The notes under the pieces are model-generated. The model was given only the letters and a program-made list of their open reading frames with translations, did no database searches and was not told the origin of the DNA. DNA of 19,743 nucleotides, from the NCBI GenBank assembly GCA_964640325.1, contig CAZXID010000031.1, positions 1 to 19,743 on the forward strand, written 5' to 3'. Each line of letters starts with the position of its first letter. The stretch's first letter is position 1. Origin of the DNA: DAOQAU01 sp964640325. GTDB lineage: Bacteria > Cyanobacteriota > Vampirovibrionia > Gastranaerophilales > Gastranaerophilaceae. The position numbers and the translations under genes were made by a program. Positions 1 to 5,766 of this stretch are shown here, piece by piece.

Positions 1-249
1 CATTTTATCAACGGATAAAGAAAGTTTTTCATAATTGTTTTTATTTTTTCTTTTTATTTCGCTAAAAGTATAATCCTTATTAGATCTTCGTCTTTCAAGA
101 GTTAAAAAATAACGATTAAATAAAATATCGTAAGCTTTTTCGTTATAAAATGCATTATATTTTTCCACAATAAGTTCTTTTAAATATTTCTCTATACGAA
201 TTACCCTTTTATAAAAGAAAGCAAACTCGTTTAAATTTCTCTCATTCAT
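1..249 (-). CDS. Unrecognised protein, 3' part cut by window edge
   Basis: The minus strand has an open frame of 83 codons from ATG at 249 to the window edge with no stop, so the gene continues outside. It begins MNERNLNEFAFFYK and is rich in Lys, Arg, Tyr and Asn; there is no signal peptide or membrane segment in the visible part. A purine-rich AGAGGTGG sits 3 bases before the ATG, a short but plausible ribosome binding site. On its 5' side lies the stem-loop at 303-388 and, beyond it, a minus-strand TTGACA (434-429) with TATCTT (412-407), so the gene may have a leader of about 150 nt. I do not recognise the family. Confidence 0.6.
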   Translation of the reverse strand, partial: MNERNLNEFAFFYKRVIRIEKYLKELIVEKYNAFYNEKAYDILFNRYFLTLERRRSNKDYTFSEIKRKNKNNYEKLSLSVDKM

Positions 250-267
250 TTACCACCTCTAAATCCA

Positions 268-296
268 TTGACTTTTTAACAAAAATATATTATCAT
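268..296 (+). promoter_or_regulatory. Sigma70-type promoter for candidate small RNA
   Basis: TTGACT at 268-273 and TATCAT at 291-296 are separated by 17 bases. The expected start point (about 303) coincides with the 5' edge of the 11-bp stem at 303-313. Confidence 0.5.
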
Positions 297-302
297 GAAT
301 AT

Positions 303-390
303 AAGTTCTACGGATACTATGCTTGCATAGGAAAGGATGACCTGCGGGAGTATTCCCATTAATGCTGCTTCCAGCCGTAGAACTTTTTAA
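303..390 (+). ncRNA. Candidate small structured RNA (about 87 nt), family unknown
   Basis: An 11-bp stem (AAGTTCTACGG at 303-313 with CCGTAGAACTT at 375-385) closes the element and runs into five T residues, as in an intrinsic terminator. Inside are two small hairpins: CTATG-CTTG-CATAG at 317-330 and GGGA-GTAT-TCCC at 346-357, plus GGAA near 330 that could pair with TTCC near 369-372. A 17-bp-spaced promoter ends just upstream. There is no open frame. The alternative is that it is a leader structure of the minus-strand gene at 1-249, since a minus-strand TTGACA/TATCTT pair lies at 434-407. It matches no RNA family I know. Confidence 0.45.
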
Positions 391-457
391 TTGTTTTCTA
401 TAAAAAAAGATAGTAAAATTAATAATTTTGTCAAGCAATAACCTAAAGGCTCGTTGC

Positions 458-590
458 CAAAATCCGCTGTCTTGGATTATTGGCAGTTCGAAAAAGCGTG
501 GTTTTGCTCACAAGGACGTGCTGGGCTCATTTCATTCGCACGGTGCACTTGCCAAAATTCGCTCGAACTTTGACCAAGCTTCGCTTGGTC
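458..590. repeat. Hairpin-rich non-coding stretch downstream of tRNA-Ala
   Basis: Between the candidate RNA and the tRNA terminator there is no credible gene. The stretch contains TGCCAAAATCC paired with GGATTATTGGCA (about 460-492) and a perfect 8-bp hairpin GACCAAGC-TTC-GCTTGGTC at 572-590. GCCAAAATTC-like words recur near 460, 551 and (inverted) 605-614. The overall form is that of a dispersed, folded repeat, but only one copy is visible here. Confidence 0.35.
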
Positions 591-619
591 GTTCTCATCT
601 TAAAAAATTTTGCCAAATA

Positions 620-650
620 AAAAGACCCTATCGAATGATAGGGTCTTTTT
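620..650 (-). terminator. Intrinsic terminator of tRNA-Ala (bidirectional)
   Basis: GACCCTATC-GAAT-GATAGGGTC at 624-645 is a perfect 9-bp stem flanked by A residues on the left and T residues on the right, so it works on either strand. It lies 9 bases beyond the 3' end of the minus-strand tRNA-Ala gene. Confidence 0.85.
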
Positions 651-653
651 ATT

Positions 654-726
654 TGGAGGATACAAGATTCGAACTTGCGACATCCTGCGTGCAAGGCAGG
701 CGCTCTACCAACTGAGCTAATCCCCC
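654..726 (-). tRNA. tRNA-Ala (anticodon TGC)
   Basis: The minus strand folds as a complete 73-nt cloverleaf. Acceptor GGGGGAT pairs with ATCCTCC and includes the G3-U70 wobble that identifies alanine tRNA. The D arm is GCTC-AGTTGGTA-GAGC. The anticodon stem is CCTGC/GCAGG around loop CTTGCAC, giving anticodon TGC. The T arm is GCAAG-TTCGAAT-CTTGT, with discriminator A. CCA is not encoded and must be added afterwards. A strong terminator follows. Confidence 0.97.
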
Positions 727-783
727 GCGTTATTAAAAACTATTATTTTGTCATTAGTATATGAGATTAAAATCACATTTACT

Positions 784-854
784 CTCAGTTGGTAGAGCTT
801 TAATTAAACTCCGTTTGGCTTGCGCCTCTCTGGGGCAACTGAGCTAATCCCCCG
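784..854 (-). pseudogene. Rearranged tRNA-Ala 5'-end fragments
   Basis: Positions 836-854 repeat exactly, in the same orientation, the 19 bases of the tRNA-Ala 5' end and its flanking base (709-727): acceptor strand, GCTC and start of the D loop. The copy then diverges. At 784-798, CTCAGTTGGTAGAGC is the D arm again but inverted (matching 702-716). No anticodon arm, T arm or 3' acceptor is present, so this is not a functional tRNA. Confidence 0.6.
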
Positions 855-866
855 TCTTTTTATTTT

Positions 867-890
867 TCATCCCGAACCTGATTCTGGATT
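867..890 (+). repeat. CATCCCGAACCTGATTCTGGAT-type dispersed repeat, degenerate copy
   Basis: The segment has the layout TCATCC-GAA-CTG-TTC-GGAT, close to the stem-loop at 17727-17752. I take it as a decayed member of the same class of short intergenic repeat that is common in many bacterial genomes. Nothing else is visible between 855 and 968 except T-rich runs. Confidence 0.35.
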
Positions 891-968
891 TTTATTTTTT
901 GACAATACGGCTAAAAAAACTGCCATTTAATTAAAATTATACCCCCTGATTTTTTTTTGTAAAGACTT

Positions 969-1328
969 TTAAGCCAAAAAATCCTTGATTTTGGTCAAAA
1001 GTTCATCCAAGCGGGGCTTATTTTTAAGGTATAACCAACCGATTAAAACTTCAAAAGCAGTTGCCATCCGATACTCGCTCTGATTTGCTCTTCTTCCTAC
1101 AGGCACAGGTAAATTTCTTCCCCTTCGGGTGAGTTCAACTTCTTGTTCACTTAAATATTCCTGTATTTTTAACAAAAGCTCATTTTGAAATTTTGCATTA
1201 ACTTTATTAATCGTAAGCCTATGCAATTCCTTTGCATTTTGAGTCTGTTGTATGGTAATTTCTCTTATAAATAATTCCCATACAGCATCGCCTAAATGCG
1301 CATAATTTCTTAAGTTCATTTCTTCCAT
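969..1328 (-). CDS. mrnC: Mini-ribonuclease III (23S rRNA maturation)
   Basis: Mini-III is an RNase III catalytic domain without a double-stranded RNA-binding domain; it trims the ends of the 23S rRNA precursor as a dimer. At 119 aa the length fits the family. Visible landmarks are LGDAVWEL (residues 12-19, catalytic Asp14), RRGRN (68-72) and YRMATAFEVLIGWLYL (86-101, catalytic Glu93). The start at 1328 is chosen because an extended -10 (TATGTTAAAAT, 1345-1335) lies exactly six bases before it, which suggests a leaderless mRNA; there is no ribosome binding site. A second Met (residue 4) is possible. It is transcribed toward the tRNA-Ala region and divergent from the gene at 1439. In known lineages it is typical of Firmicutes and Cyanobacteria. 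Confidence 0.92.
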   Translation of the reverse strand: MEEMNLRNYAHLGDAVWELFIREITIQQTQNAKELHRLTINKVNAKFQNELLLKIQEYLSEQEVELTRRGRNLPVPVGRRANQSEYRMATAFEVLIGWLYLKNKPRLDELLTKIKDFLA

Positions 1329-1334
1329 TGTTAA

Positions 1335-1345
1335 ATTTTAACATA
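1335..1345 (-). promoter_or_regulatory. Extended -10 promoter giving a leaderless mrnC mRNA
   Basis: Reading minus, TATGT-TAAAAT is followed by TTAACA and then the ATG at 1328. With the usual 6-8 base distance from -10 to start point, transcription would begin at or next to the A of the ATG. Confidence 0.55.
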
Positions 1346-1364
1346 AAATAAACCTTTTTACTTA

Positions 1365-1392
1365 TTGATTTTTATTCTTTTAGCTGTAAAAT
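1365..1392 (+). promoter_or_regulatory. Promoter of the Spy/CpxP-like gene
   Basis: TTGATT (1365-1370) and TAAAAT (1387-1392) are separated by 16 bases, giving a leader of about 40 nt. The leader contains a hairpin GGTATT-TTG-AATACC (1410-1424) directly before the ribosome binding site GGAAGGAG (1425-1432), close enough to affect access to it. Confidence 0.55.
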
Positions 1393-1438
1393 CTAACTGT
1401 TCGGTGAATGGTATTTTGAATACCGGAAGGAGAATTAT

Positions 1439-2059
1439 ATGAAAAAACATCTATTTACTTTATCATTGGGCTTGGCATTGGCGACAACTGCCGCAATTGC
1501 ATCTTGTCCTATTAGTAAGGAAAAATGTCCTTGTCCGAATAATCCGGACTTTAAAAACATGCCTCAACGAGAATTTAAAATGCCGGATAAAGAGGCCAAA
1601 AAGCGTTTTGAAGCTAAAATGAACAAAGATAGACAACTTATGTACAATGCGCTTAATATGACTGAAGAACAAAAGAAAAAGGCTGAAGCCCTAGATAAAA
1701 AAAACAGGGAGGAAGCTAAAAAGTTGATGGATAATATCAAATGCGAAAAAAACAAATTGGCAGAATTAAAAGATAAAAAAGTTTGCATTTGTGTGGTTGT
1801 AAAACAAAAAAGAGAGCTAAGAAAAGCTAAAAAAGCCCTTAAAAGACATTTTTATAAATCAAGACATGAATTTGAAGCAGTACTGACAAAAGAACAACAG
1901 GCAAAACTTAAAATTCTGAGAGAAGAAAAAAGAGCCGAAATGGTTAAAATGGGATGTCCTGCCCATAAAAGACACCATAAACATAGATTTATGGACTTTG
2001 ACGCGCCGCACCCGTCACCTTTTGGGTGTCCTGTCGACGAAAAACCAATGAAAAAGTAG
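1439..2059 (+). CDS. Spy/CpxP-like envelope protein (LTxxQ-type helical), possible lipoprotein
   Basis: The 206-aa product has an N-terminal signal sequence (Lys-Lys, hydrophobic core 5-19) ending in IASC at 20-23. This could be a lipobox with Cys23 as the lipidated residue, or an ordinary cleavage site. The mature part is very basic and helical, with two LTxxQ-like segments, LNMTEEQKKKAEAL (72-85) and LTKEQQAKLKIL (149-160), as in periplasmic Spy/CpxP chaperones and zinc-sensing relatives. It has paired Cys clusters (CPISKEKCPC, VCIC, GCPAH, GCPV) and a His-rich stretch (176-182), unusual for Spy and suggesting metal binding or disulfides. The ribosome binding site is strong and the gene stands alone between its own promoter and terminator. 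Function is inferred from weak sequence similarity only. Confidence 0.65.
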   Translation: MKKHLFTLSLGLALATTAAIASCPISKEKCPCPNNPDFKNMPQREFKMPDKEAKKRFEAKMNKDRQLMYNALNMTEEQKKKAEALDKKNREEAKKLMDNIKCEKNKLAELKDKKVCICVVVKQKRELRKAKKALKRHFYKSRHEFEAVLTKEQQAKLKILREEKRAEMVKMGCPAHKRHHKHRFMDFDAPHPSPFGCPVDEKPMKK

Positions 2060-2072
2060 GTTTAATTTAATA

Positions 2073-2122
2073 ATAACAAAGGAGCGGTTTTTTCCTTAAG
2101 GAAAAAACCGCTCCTTTGTTAT
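2073..2122 (+). terminator. Perfect 50-bp palindrome, intrinsic terminator
   Basis: Two 25-base arms match without a mismatch around the centre TTAA. The stem has a GC-rich core (GGAGCGG with CCGCTCC), an inner run of six T/A pairs and an AT-rich outer part. It follows the stop codon of the 1439-2059 gene by 13 bases. Confidence 0.75.
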
Positions 2123-2161
2123 CTATTATGGCTATAATTTAGTAATAAATTATTACCTAAC

Positions 2162-2190
2162 AGGACAGATTAAATTTTTTCTTATATACT
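2162..2190 (+). promoter_or_regulatory. Possible promoter upstream of small ORF
   Basis: AGGACA (2162-2167) and TATACT (2185-2190) have a 17-base spacer. The predicted start near 2197 would leave about 36 nt before the ATG at 2233. Confidence 0.35.
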
Positions 2191-2232
2191 TTTGTCGGTT
2201 ATGTGGTAATTCTTAAGAGTTATCATCAAACA

Positions 2233-2340
2233 ATGCAAATTCAAACAAACTTAAAGAATATAATAAAATCAATATTTATAATATTTATTATCGGGCTGAA
2301 CCTAATAGTCGGATATCTTTTGTTTATTATAAAAAAATAA
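2233..2340 (+). CDS. Possible 35-aa single-pass membrane peptide
   Basis: ATG at 2233 to TAA at 2338-2340 encodes a 35-residue peptide. It has a polar start (MQIQTNLKN), a hydrophobic core of about 20 residues (roughly 13-33: IFIIFIIGLNLIVGYLLFII) and a Lys-Lys end, the form of a small membrane protein or a type I toxin-like peptide. A possible promoter is at 2162-2190. Against it, there is no good ribosome binding site (AAGAG is 13 bases away), and AT-rich DNA easily gives hydrophobic short frames. I do not recognise the family. The rest of 2123-2551 holds the hairpin at 2348-2395 and the upstream motif of the next gene. Confidence 0.3.
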   Translation: MQIQTNLKNIIKSIFIIFIIGLNLIVGYLLFIIKK

Positions 2341-2347
2341 TTTGTGA

Positions 2348-2395
2348 AATTTGGGCAAATTTGCCTTCTTTCCTTAATGAGAGCTTGCCCGAATT
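2348..2395 (+). repeat. Inverted repeat in intergenic region
   Basis: AATTTGGGCAA (2348-2358) can pair with TTGCCCGAATT (2385-2395) with one G-U pair. A competing small palindrome GGCAAATTTGCC lies at 2354-2365. There is no T-run behind it, so a terminator role is weakly supported. Confidence 0.35.
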
Positions 2396-2489
2396 ATAGA
2401 AAATGGGCTCACAGCTTGTTTTAATAATCCAATCTTTAGCCAAAATTTACAATAGTGAAACAGTAATAAAACTATTTTGGAGATTTTAG

Positions 2490-2521
2490 GCAATTTTTTA
2501 AAAGAAAAATACTTTATATAA
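2490..2521 (+). promoter_or_regulatory. Shared upstream motif GCAATTTTTT-N11-ACTTTATATAA (copy 1)
   Basis: GCAATTTTTT at 2490-2499 and ACTTTATATAA at 2511-2521 are 11 bases apart. The same two words with the same spacing occur at 10887-10918 before another orphan gene. TATATA (2515-2520) could be the -10. It ends 30 bases before the ATG at 2552. Confidence 0.55.
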
Positions 2522-2551
2522 ATATATGGGGATTTATGGGGATTAGAATTT

Positions 2552-3211
2552 ATGATTGATTTGTCAAATATTGATAGTGCAAACAGATTCGGAATTAGTT
2601 CAAATTCTTCTTTTTTGTTTTCCGATAGTTTAAATACTGAAAAAAATATCTATAAACCTATAGATTTTAGTTATAACCCTTTTGCATTTAATGATTTTAT
2701 GTCTTCATTAATGTTATTTGATCTTTTTGCACGGACTAAAATAACACCCCGCCAAAGCTCTGAAATAGTAACAACAAATTTTAATACCAATACTAATCTT
2801 GCTTCTTTAAAAAATGTTTATAATGCGGAGTTGGGAAATGCTTTTGCAAATATTGCAAATAGAAACGCGCGATCACTTGGTACTGTCGGTTGGTGTTTGC
2901 GTGGAGTAAGAAAAGCACTTAATTGGGCAGGCCTTCATAAAGGCGAATCATTGGGTAATTCTGCCTATCAAGCGGTAAATAATCTTTCAAATAACAGAAA
3001 CTTTAAACAGGTTCAAGTGTCCAGGGGAAATTTAAGAAATTTACCTGCCGGTTGTATAATTGTTTGGAATAGGACATCAAGAAATCCTCATGGACATATT
3101 GCCGTAACTTTAGGTAATGGAAAAGAGGCAAGTGACCATGTTCAAAATTTGATTACAAATATGAATACTTCTTTTACGGTCTTTGCGCCTACAAAAGGTC
3201 AAATAGCATAA
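2552..3211 (+). CDS. CHAP/NlpC-P60-like cysteine peptidase, no signal peptide
   Basis: The 219-aa product has an unrecognised, Asn/Ser-rich N-terminal half (1-105) and a C-terminal domain with the order expected of papain-like murein peptidases. GWCLRGVRKALNWAG (113-127) carries the nucleophile candidate Cys115, LPAGCIIVW (164-172) is the core strand, and HGHIAVTLGNG (180-190) carries His182; Asp195 (EASDH) could complete the site. Such domains cut peptide cross-links of peptidoglycan, and the Cys-x-Arg then LN pattern also recalls type VI amidase effectors. There is no signal peptide or membrane segment, so it is either exported by another route or acts inside. The start is preceded by two tandem ATGGGGATT units rather than a standard ribosome binding site. 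It ends 3 bases from convergent coaE. Confidence 0.65.
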   Translation: MIDLSNIDSANRFGISSNSSFLFSDSLNTEKNIYKPIDFSYNPFAFNDFMSSLMLFDLFARTKITPRQSSEIVTTNFNTNTNLASLKNVYNAELGNAFANIANRNARSLGTVGWCLRGVRKALNWAGLHKGESLGNSAYQAVNNLSNNRNFKQVQVSRGNLRNLPAGCIIVWNRTSRNPHGHIAVTLGNGKEASDHVQNLITNMNTSFTVFAPTKGQIA

Positions 3212-3237
3212 ACATTAAAGCAAATTTAATGTTTTTT
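3211..3237 (+). terminator. Terminator of the peptidase gene, inside the coaE 3' end
   Basis: AACATTAAA (3211-3219) pairs with TTTAATGTT (3225-3233), followed by TTTTTT through 3237. It starts at the stop codon of the plus-strand gene and overlaps the last codons of coaE on the other strand. Confidence 0.6.
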
Positions 3238-3808
3238 CAAGAGAGTTAATTGCTAATTCTAATTCTTTAGAAGTCTTATTGTTGTATATAACATAATCTG
3301 AAAGTTTTAATTTTTCATCTTGCGGCATTTGTATCTTAATTCTGTTTTTTGCCTGTTCAATAGTCAGATTGTTTCGGCTTACAAGCCTCTGCAGCCTAAA
3401 TTGGGTATCTGCATGCACCAAAACAATTTTATCAAAAAGTCTTTCCATTTTTGCTTCAAAAAGCAGAGGAATCGAAACAAAGGCGATTTTTTCGCCCTCT
3501 GTTTCGCAGCGGCGAAAAAATCGCCCTATTTCTTTTTTTATTAACGGATGTAAAATCCCTTCAAGCTTTGATCTTTTTTCAGCATCAAAAAAAACAATTT
3601 TACCAAGTTTATGCCTGGATATTTTATCGTCTTCAAGAATATCAAATTCTTCGAATTCTTTTATAATTTGGGCTTTTGTTTTTTTATTTTCAAGCAATTC
3701 ATGAGAAACCGCATCTGTATCAAAGACTTGATAGCCTTTTTTCCTTAAAATTTCTTCAACAGCGCTTTTGCCTGCTGCGATATTGCCTGTAATTGCAACT
3801 TTAATCAT
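3215..3808 (-). CDS. coaE: Dephospho-CoA kinase
   Basis: CoaE phosphorylates the 3'-hydroxyl of dephospho-CoA with ATP, the last step of coenzyme A synthesis, in the cytoplasm. At 197 aa it is the usual length. The P-loop GNIAAGKS is at 8-15, DTDAVSHEL (30-38) matches the family's substrate-side motif, and HPLIKKEI and IPLLFEAKME are typical core segments. The start ATG overlaps the rluB stop in ATGA (3805-3808) and has GGAG eight bases upstream, so it is translationally coupled as the last gene of the ybgC-rluB-coaE operon. Confidence 0.95.
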   Translation of the reverse strand: MIKVAITGNIAAGKSAVEEILRKKGYQVFDTDAVSHELLENKKTKAQIIKEFEEFDILEDDKISRHKLGKIVFFDAEKRSKLEGILHPLIKKEIGRFFRRCETEGEKIAFVSIPLLFEAKMERLFDKIVLVHADTQFRLQRLVSRNNLTIEQAKNRIKIQMPQDEKLKLSDYVIYNNKTSKELELAINSLEKTLNLL

Positions 3809-4539
3809 TTTTTATGCTCCAATTTAGATAAGAAATTTCTTAGTTCTTTGACTTGAAGTGGTTTTATTGGTTTAAATTGACCTTTTTTTAGGCCTTCTAA
3901 TGTTATTGTGGCATGTTGAATTCTTTTGAGCGAAGTTACTTCAAAGCCTAAATTTTCAAACATTTTTCTTATTTGGCGGTTTAGTCCTTGATATAAAGTC
4001 ATTTGCAAGGTTGTTTTTTTGTTTGTGCTTTCAAGAATTAATGAATCAGCATAAGCAATTTTTCCTTTTTCGATTTCAATTCCTTGTGCCATTTTTTCAA
4101 GGTGGTGAAGTGAGACTTTTCCTTCAACGCTTACCACATAGACTTTCGAAACTTTTATGGAAGGGTGTGTTAATTCGTTTATCAAGTCACCGTCATTGGT
4201 TAAAATTATCAACCCGCTTGAATCTCTGTCAAGCCGTCCTACTGGTTTTAGATTGTGCATGGTTGGTGGAAGCAGGTCGTAAATTATTTTTCTGTCTTTT
4301 TCATCATCGCTTGTCGTAATATATCCTGTTGGTTTATAAAACCTGTAATATTCAAGCTTTTTGGGGCGAATAAGTTCATTGTTTAAAAAAACTTTGTCTT
4401 TTTCGTTTACCGAAAAACCTAATTCGACAACTTTTTTACCGTTAACAGAAACAACGCCGCTTTCGATAAGTTCATCGGCTTTTCTTCTTGAACAAATACC
4501 TGATGAAGCTATATATTTATTTAAGCGCATATTCTTCAT
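3805..4539 (-). CDS. rluB: RluB/RsuA-family rRNA pseudouridine synthase
   Basis: This enzyme converts a specific uridine of rRNA to pseudouridine. The product has an N-terminal S4 RNA-binding domain (MRLNKYIASSGICSRRKADE, 4-23) and a catalytic domain with GRLDRDSSGL (101-110, nucleophile Asp104), then GLNRQIRKMFE (about 185-195). At 244 aa it fits RluB/RsuA; telling RluB (23S) from RsuA (16S) or RluF by eye is uncertain, with RluB favoured. Met4 (ATG at 4530) may be the true start, since most relatives begin at MRLNKYIA; neither start has a clear ribosome binding site. It overlaps the upstream thioesterase gene by 14-23 bases and coaE by 4. Confidence 0.85.
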   Translation of the reverse strand: MKNMRLNKYIASSGICSRRKADELIESGVVSVNGKKVVELGFSVNEKDKVFLNNELIRPKKLEYYRFYKPTGYITTSDDEKDRKIIYDLLPPTMHNLKPVGRLDRDSSGLIILTNDGDLINELTHPSIKVSKVYVVSVEGKVSLHHLEKMAQGIEIEKGKIAYADSLILESTNKKTTLQMTLYQGLNRQIRKMFENLGFEVTSLKRIQHATITLEGLKKGQFKPIKPLQVKELRNFLSKLEHKK

Positions 4540-4945
4540 CTTTCATTGCTTTTTCAAAGGCTTTTGTAAGTATTTGAGGCATTTTACGGTACAATTGGCC
4601 TTCTCTGTCAACTGTAACAACTTCAACAAGAGCTTCGATAAAGGTTCTGCCTGTATTTTTGTTCTTAATTTTTTGCTCAAATTTTACGCAAATAGAATTA
4701 AATTCTTTGATTTTTGTTGTAACAATAATTTCATCATTAAGCCTCGCCGATGCTTTGTAGCGGACATTGATGTTAACAACAGGCATAACAATGTTTTGTT
4801 CTTCAAGTTCGACAAGGTTATATCCTAAATCTTGGCAGAGTTCGACTCTGCCCATTTCGAGCCATCTTAAATAAGAACCGTGCCAGACAACTCCGTAGGC
4901 ATCTGTATCAGAATAATAAACTTTTTGTTCTAAAATGTTTTCCAT
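4517..4945 (-). CDS. YbgC/FadM-like acyl-CoA thioesterase (hotdog fold)
   Basis: This is a small hotdog thioesterase that hydrolyses acyl-CoA thioesters in the cytoplasm. The signature YYSDTDAYGVVWHGSYLRWLE (10-30) includes catalytic Asp15 and matches the 4-hydroxybenzoyl-CoA thioesterase/YbgC family; 142 aa is the usual size. The substrate cannot be read from sequence. It opens an operon with rluB and coaE. There is no ribosome binding site; instead TATGC-TAAAAT sits exactly six bases before the ATG, so the mRNA is probably leaderless. It is divergent from rubrerythrin. E. coli ybgC lies beside tol-pal, unlike here. Confidence 0.85.
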   Translation of the reverse strand: MENILEQKVYYSDTDAYGVVWHGSYLRWLEMGRVELCQDLGYNLVELEEQNIVMPVVNINVRYKASARLNDEIIVTTKIKEFNSICVKFEQKIKNKNTGRTFIEALVEVVTVDREGQLYRKMPQILTKAFEKAMKDEEYALK

Positions 4946-4951
4946 AAAGTC

Positions 4952-4962
4952 ATTTTAGCATA
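4952..4962 (-). promoter_or_regulatory. Extended -10 giving leaderless thioesterase mRNA
   Basis: Reading minus, TATGC-TAAAAT then GACTTT then ATG at 4945. The layout is identical to that before mrnC and ruvC. Confidence 0.55.
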
Positions 4963-4967
4963 AAATT

Positions 4968-4995
4968 TTTACTTAAATATTTTTTATGCTATTAT
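4968..4995 (+). promoter_or_regulatory. Rubrerythrin promoter
   Basis: TTTACT (4968-4973) and TATTAT (4990-4995) have a 16-base spacer, and TG at 4987-4988 makes an extended -10. The leader is about 26 nt and carries AAAGGGGG before the ATG. Confidence 0.55.
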
Positions 4996-5027
4996 GGAAA
5001 ATACATATTTTGAAAGGGGGCATAAAA

Positions 5028-5567
5028 ATGGAATTAAAAGGAAGCAAAACAGAAAAAAATTTAGAAGCGGCATTTGCCGGTGAATCAATGGCACGAAACA
5101 AGTATACTTATTATTCGGCAAAAGCAAAAAAAGAAGGTTATGTGCAAATTTCACAAATTTTTGAAGAAACTGCAAATAATGAAAAAGAGCACGCAAAAAT
5201 TTGGTACAAATTATTGCATGGCGGAGAAGTTGCAGATACTTTAACAAACCTTCAAGATGCCGCGAACGGCGAAAATTATGAGTGGACACAAATGTATCCT
5301 ACTTTTGCAAAAGAAGCCAAAGAGGAAGGTTTTGACAAAATCGCTTATCTTTTCGAAAGCGTTGCAAAAATAGAAAAAGACCATAACGAAAGATATCAAA
5401 AGCTTCACGATAATATCAAAAACGAAGAAGTTTTTGAGAAAAGAGAAAAAGTTTTTTGGATTTGTTTAAACTGCGGGCACATACTTGAAAGCACTAAAGC
5501 TATAGAGGTTTGCCCTGTTTGTGCTCATCCGAAAGCTTACTTTGCGATGAGAAAAATTGATTACTAG
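5028..5567 (+). CDS. Rubrerythrin
   Basis: Rubrerythrin is a cytoplasmic non-haem iron peroxidase that removes hydrogen peroxide in anaerobes, with electrons from rubredoxin. The 179-aa product has a four-helix ferritin-like domain with di-iron ligands in Glu19, EETANNEKEH (46-55), EAKEEG (96-101) and EKDH (116-119). A rubredoxin-like iron site follows: Cys146/Cys149 (CLNC) and Cys162/Cys165 (CPVC). The start at 5028 is set by AAAGGGGG a few bases upstream; an in-frame ATG at 4986 lies inside the promoter and is rejected. The next gene is rubredoxin, 32 bases downstream, its likely redox partner. Confidence 0.95.
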   Translation: MELKGSKTEKNLEAAFAGESMARNKYTYYSAKAKKEGYVQISQIFEETANNEKEHAKIWYKLLHGGEVADTLTNLQDAANGENYEWTQMYPTFAKEAKEEGFDKIAYLFESVAKIEKDHNERYQKLHDNIKNEEVFEKREKVFWICLNCGHILESTKAIEVCPVCAHPKAYFAMRKIDY

Positions 5568-5599
5568 GGGTAAATATATTTAACACAAGGAGAAAAATC

Positions 5600-5734
5600 A
5601 TGAAATACGTATGCACAGTATGCCAATGGGTTTATGACGAAGAAAAAGAAGGAACAAAATTTGAAGATTTAGCCGATGATTGGACATGTCCTATTTGCGG
5701 CGTAGAAAAAGACCTTTTTGAACCCATTGCTTAA
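5600..5734 (+). CDS. Rubredoxin (44 aa)
   Basis: Rubredoxin is a one-iron electron carrier. The frame starts at ATG 5600 behind a good AAGGAG and ends with TAA at 5732-5734. It encodes 44 residues with CTVC (5-8) and CPIC (30-33) as the Fe(Cys)4 ligands and the usual aromatic core (Tyr3, Trp10, Tyr12, Trp28). It is shorter than the usual 52-54 residues because the turn between the two Cys pairs is shorter. It is probably co-transcribed with rubrerythrin and supplies it with electrons. Confidence 0.95.
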   Translation: MKYVCTVCQWVYDEEKEGTKFEDLADDWTCPICGVEKDLFEPIA

Positions 5735-5747
5735 AAAATAAAAGCTT

Positions 5748-5758
5748 TATGTTAAAAT
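5748..5758 (+). promoter_or_regulatory. Extended -10 of the SRP RNA gene
   Basis: TATGT-TAAAAT ends at 5758, eight bases before the first paired base of the SRP RNA (5767). The -35 region is weak. This gives an internal measure of the -10 to start-point distance in this genome. Confidence 0.6.
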
Positions 5759-5766
5759 GAAAATAA

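Noticed and set aside
303..390. A second SRP-like RNA, because the minus strand contains GGAAGCAGC and GCAGG
   Set aside because: The order of the motifs is reversed relative to SRP domain IV, and a complete SRP RNA exists at 5767-6034.
428..715. A 95-codon plus-strand open frame
   Set aside because: It crosses hairpins, the tRNA terminator and the antisense of tRNA-Ala, begins without a ribosome binding site and resembles no protein.
784..854. A second tRNA gene
   Set aside because: Only 5'-end fragments occur, one inverted; there is no anticodon or T arm.
3320..3704. Plus-strand frames opposite coaE
   Set aside because: They are shadows of a well-supported enzyme gene with clear motifs on the minus strand.
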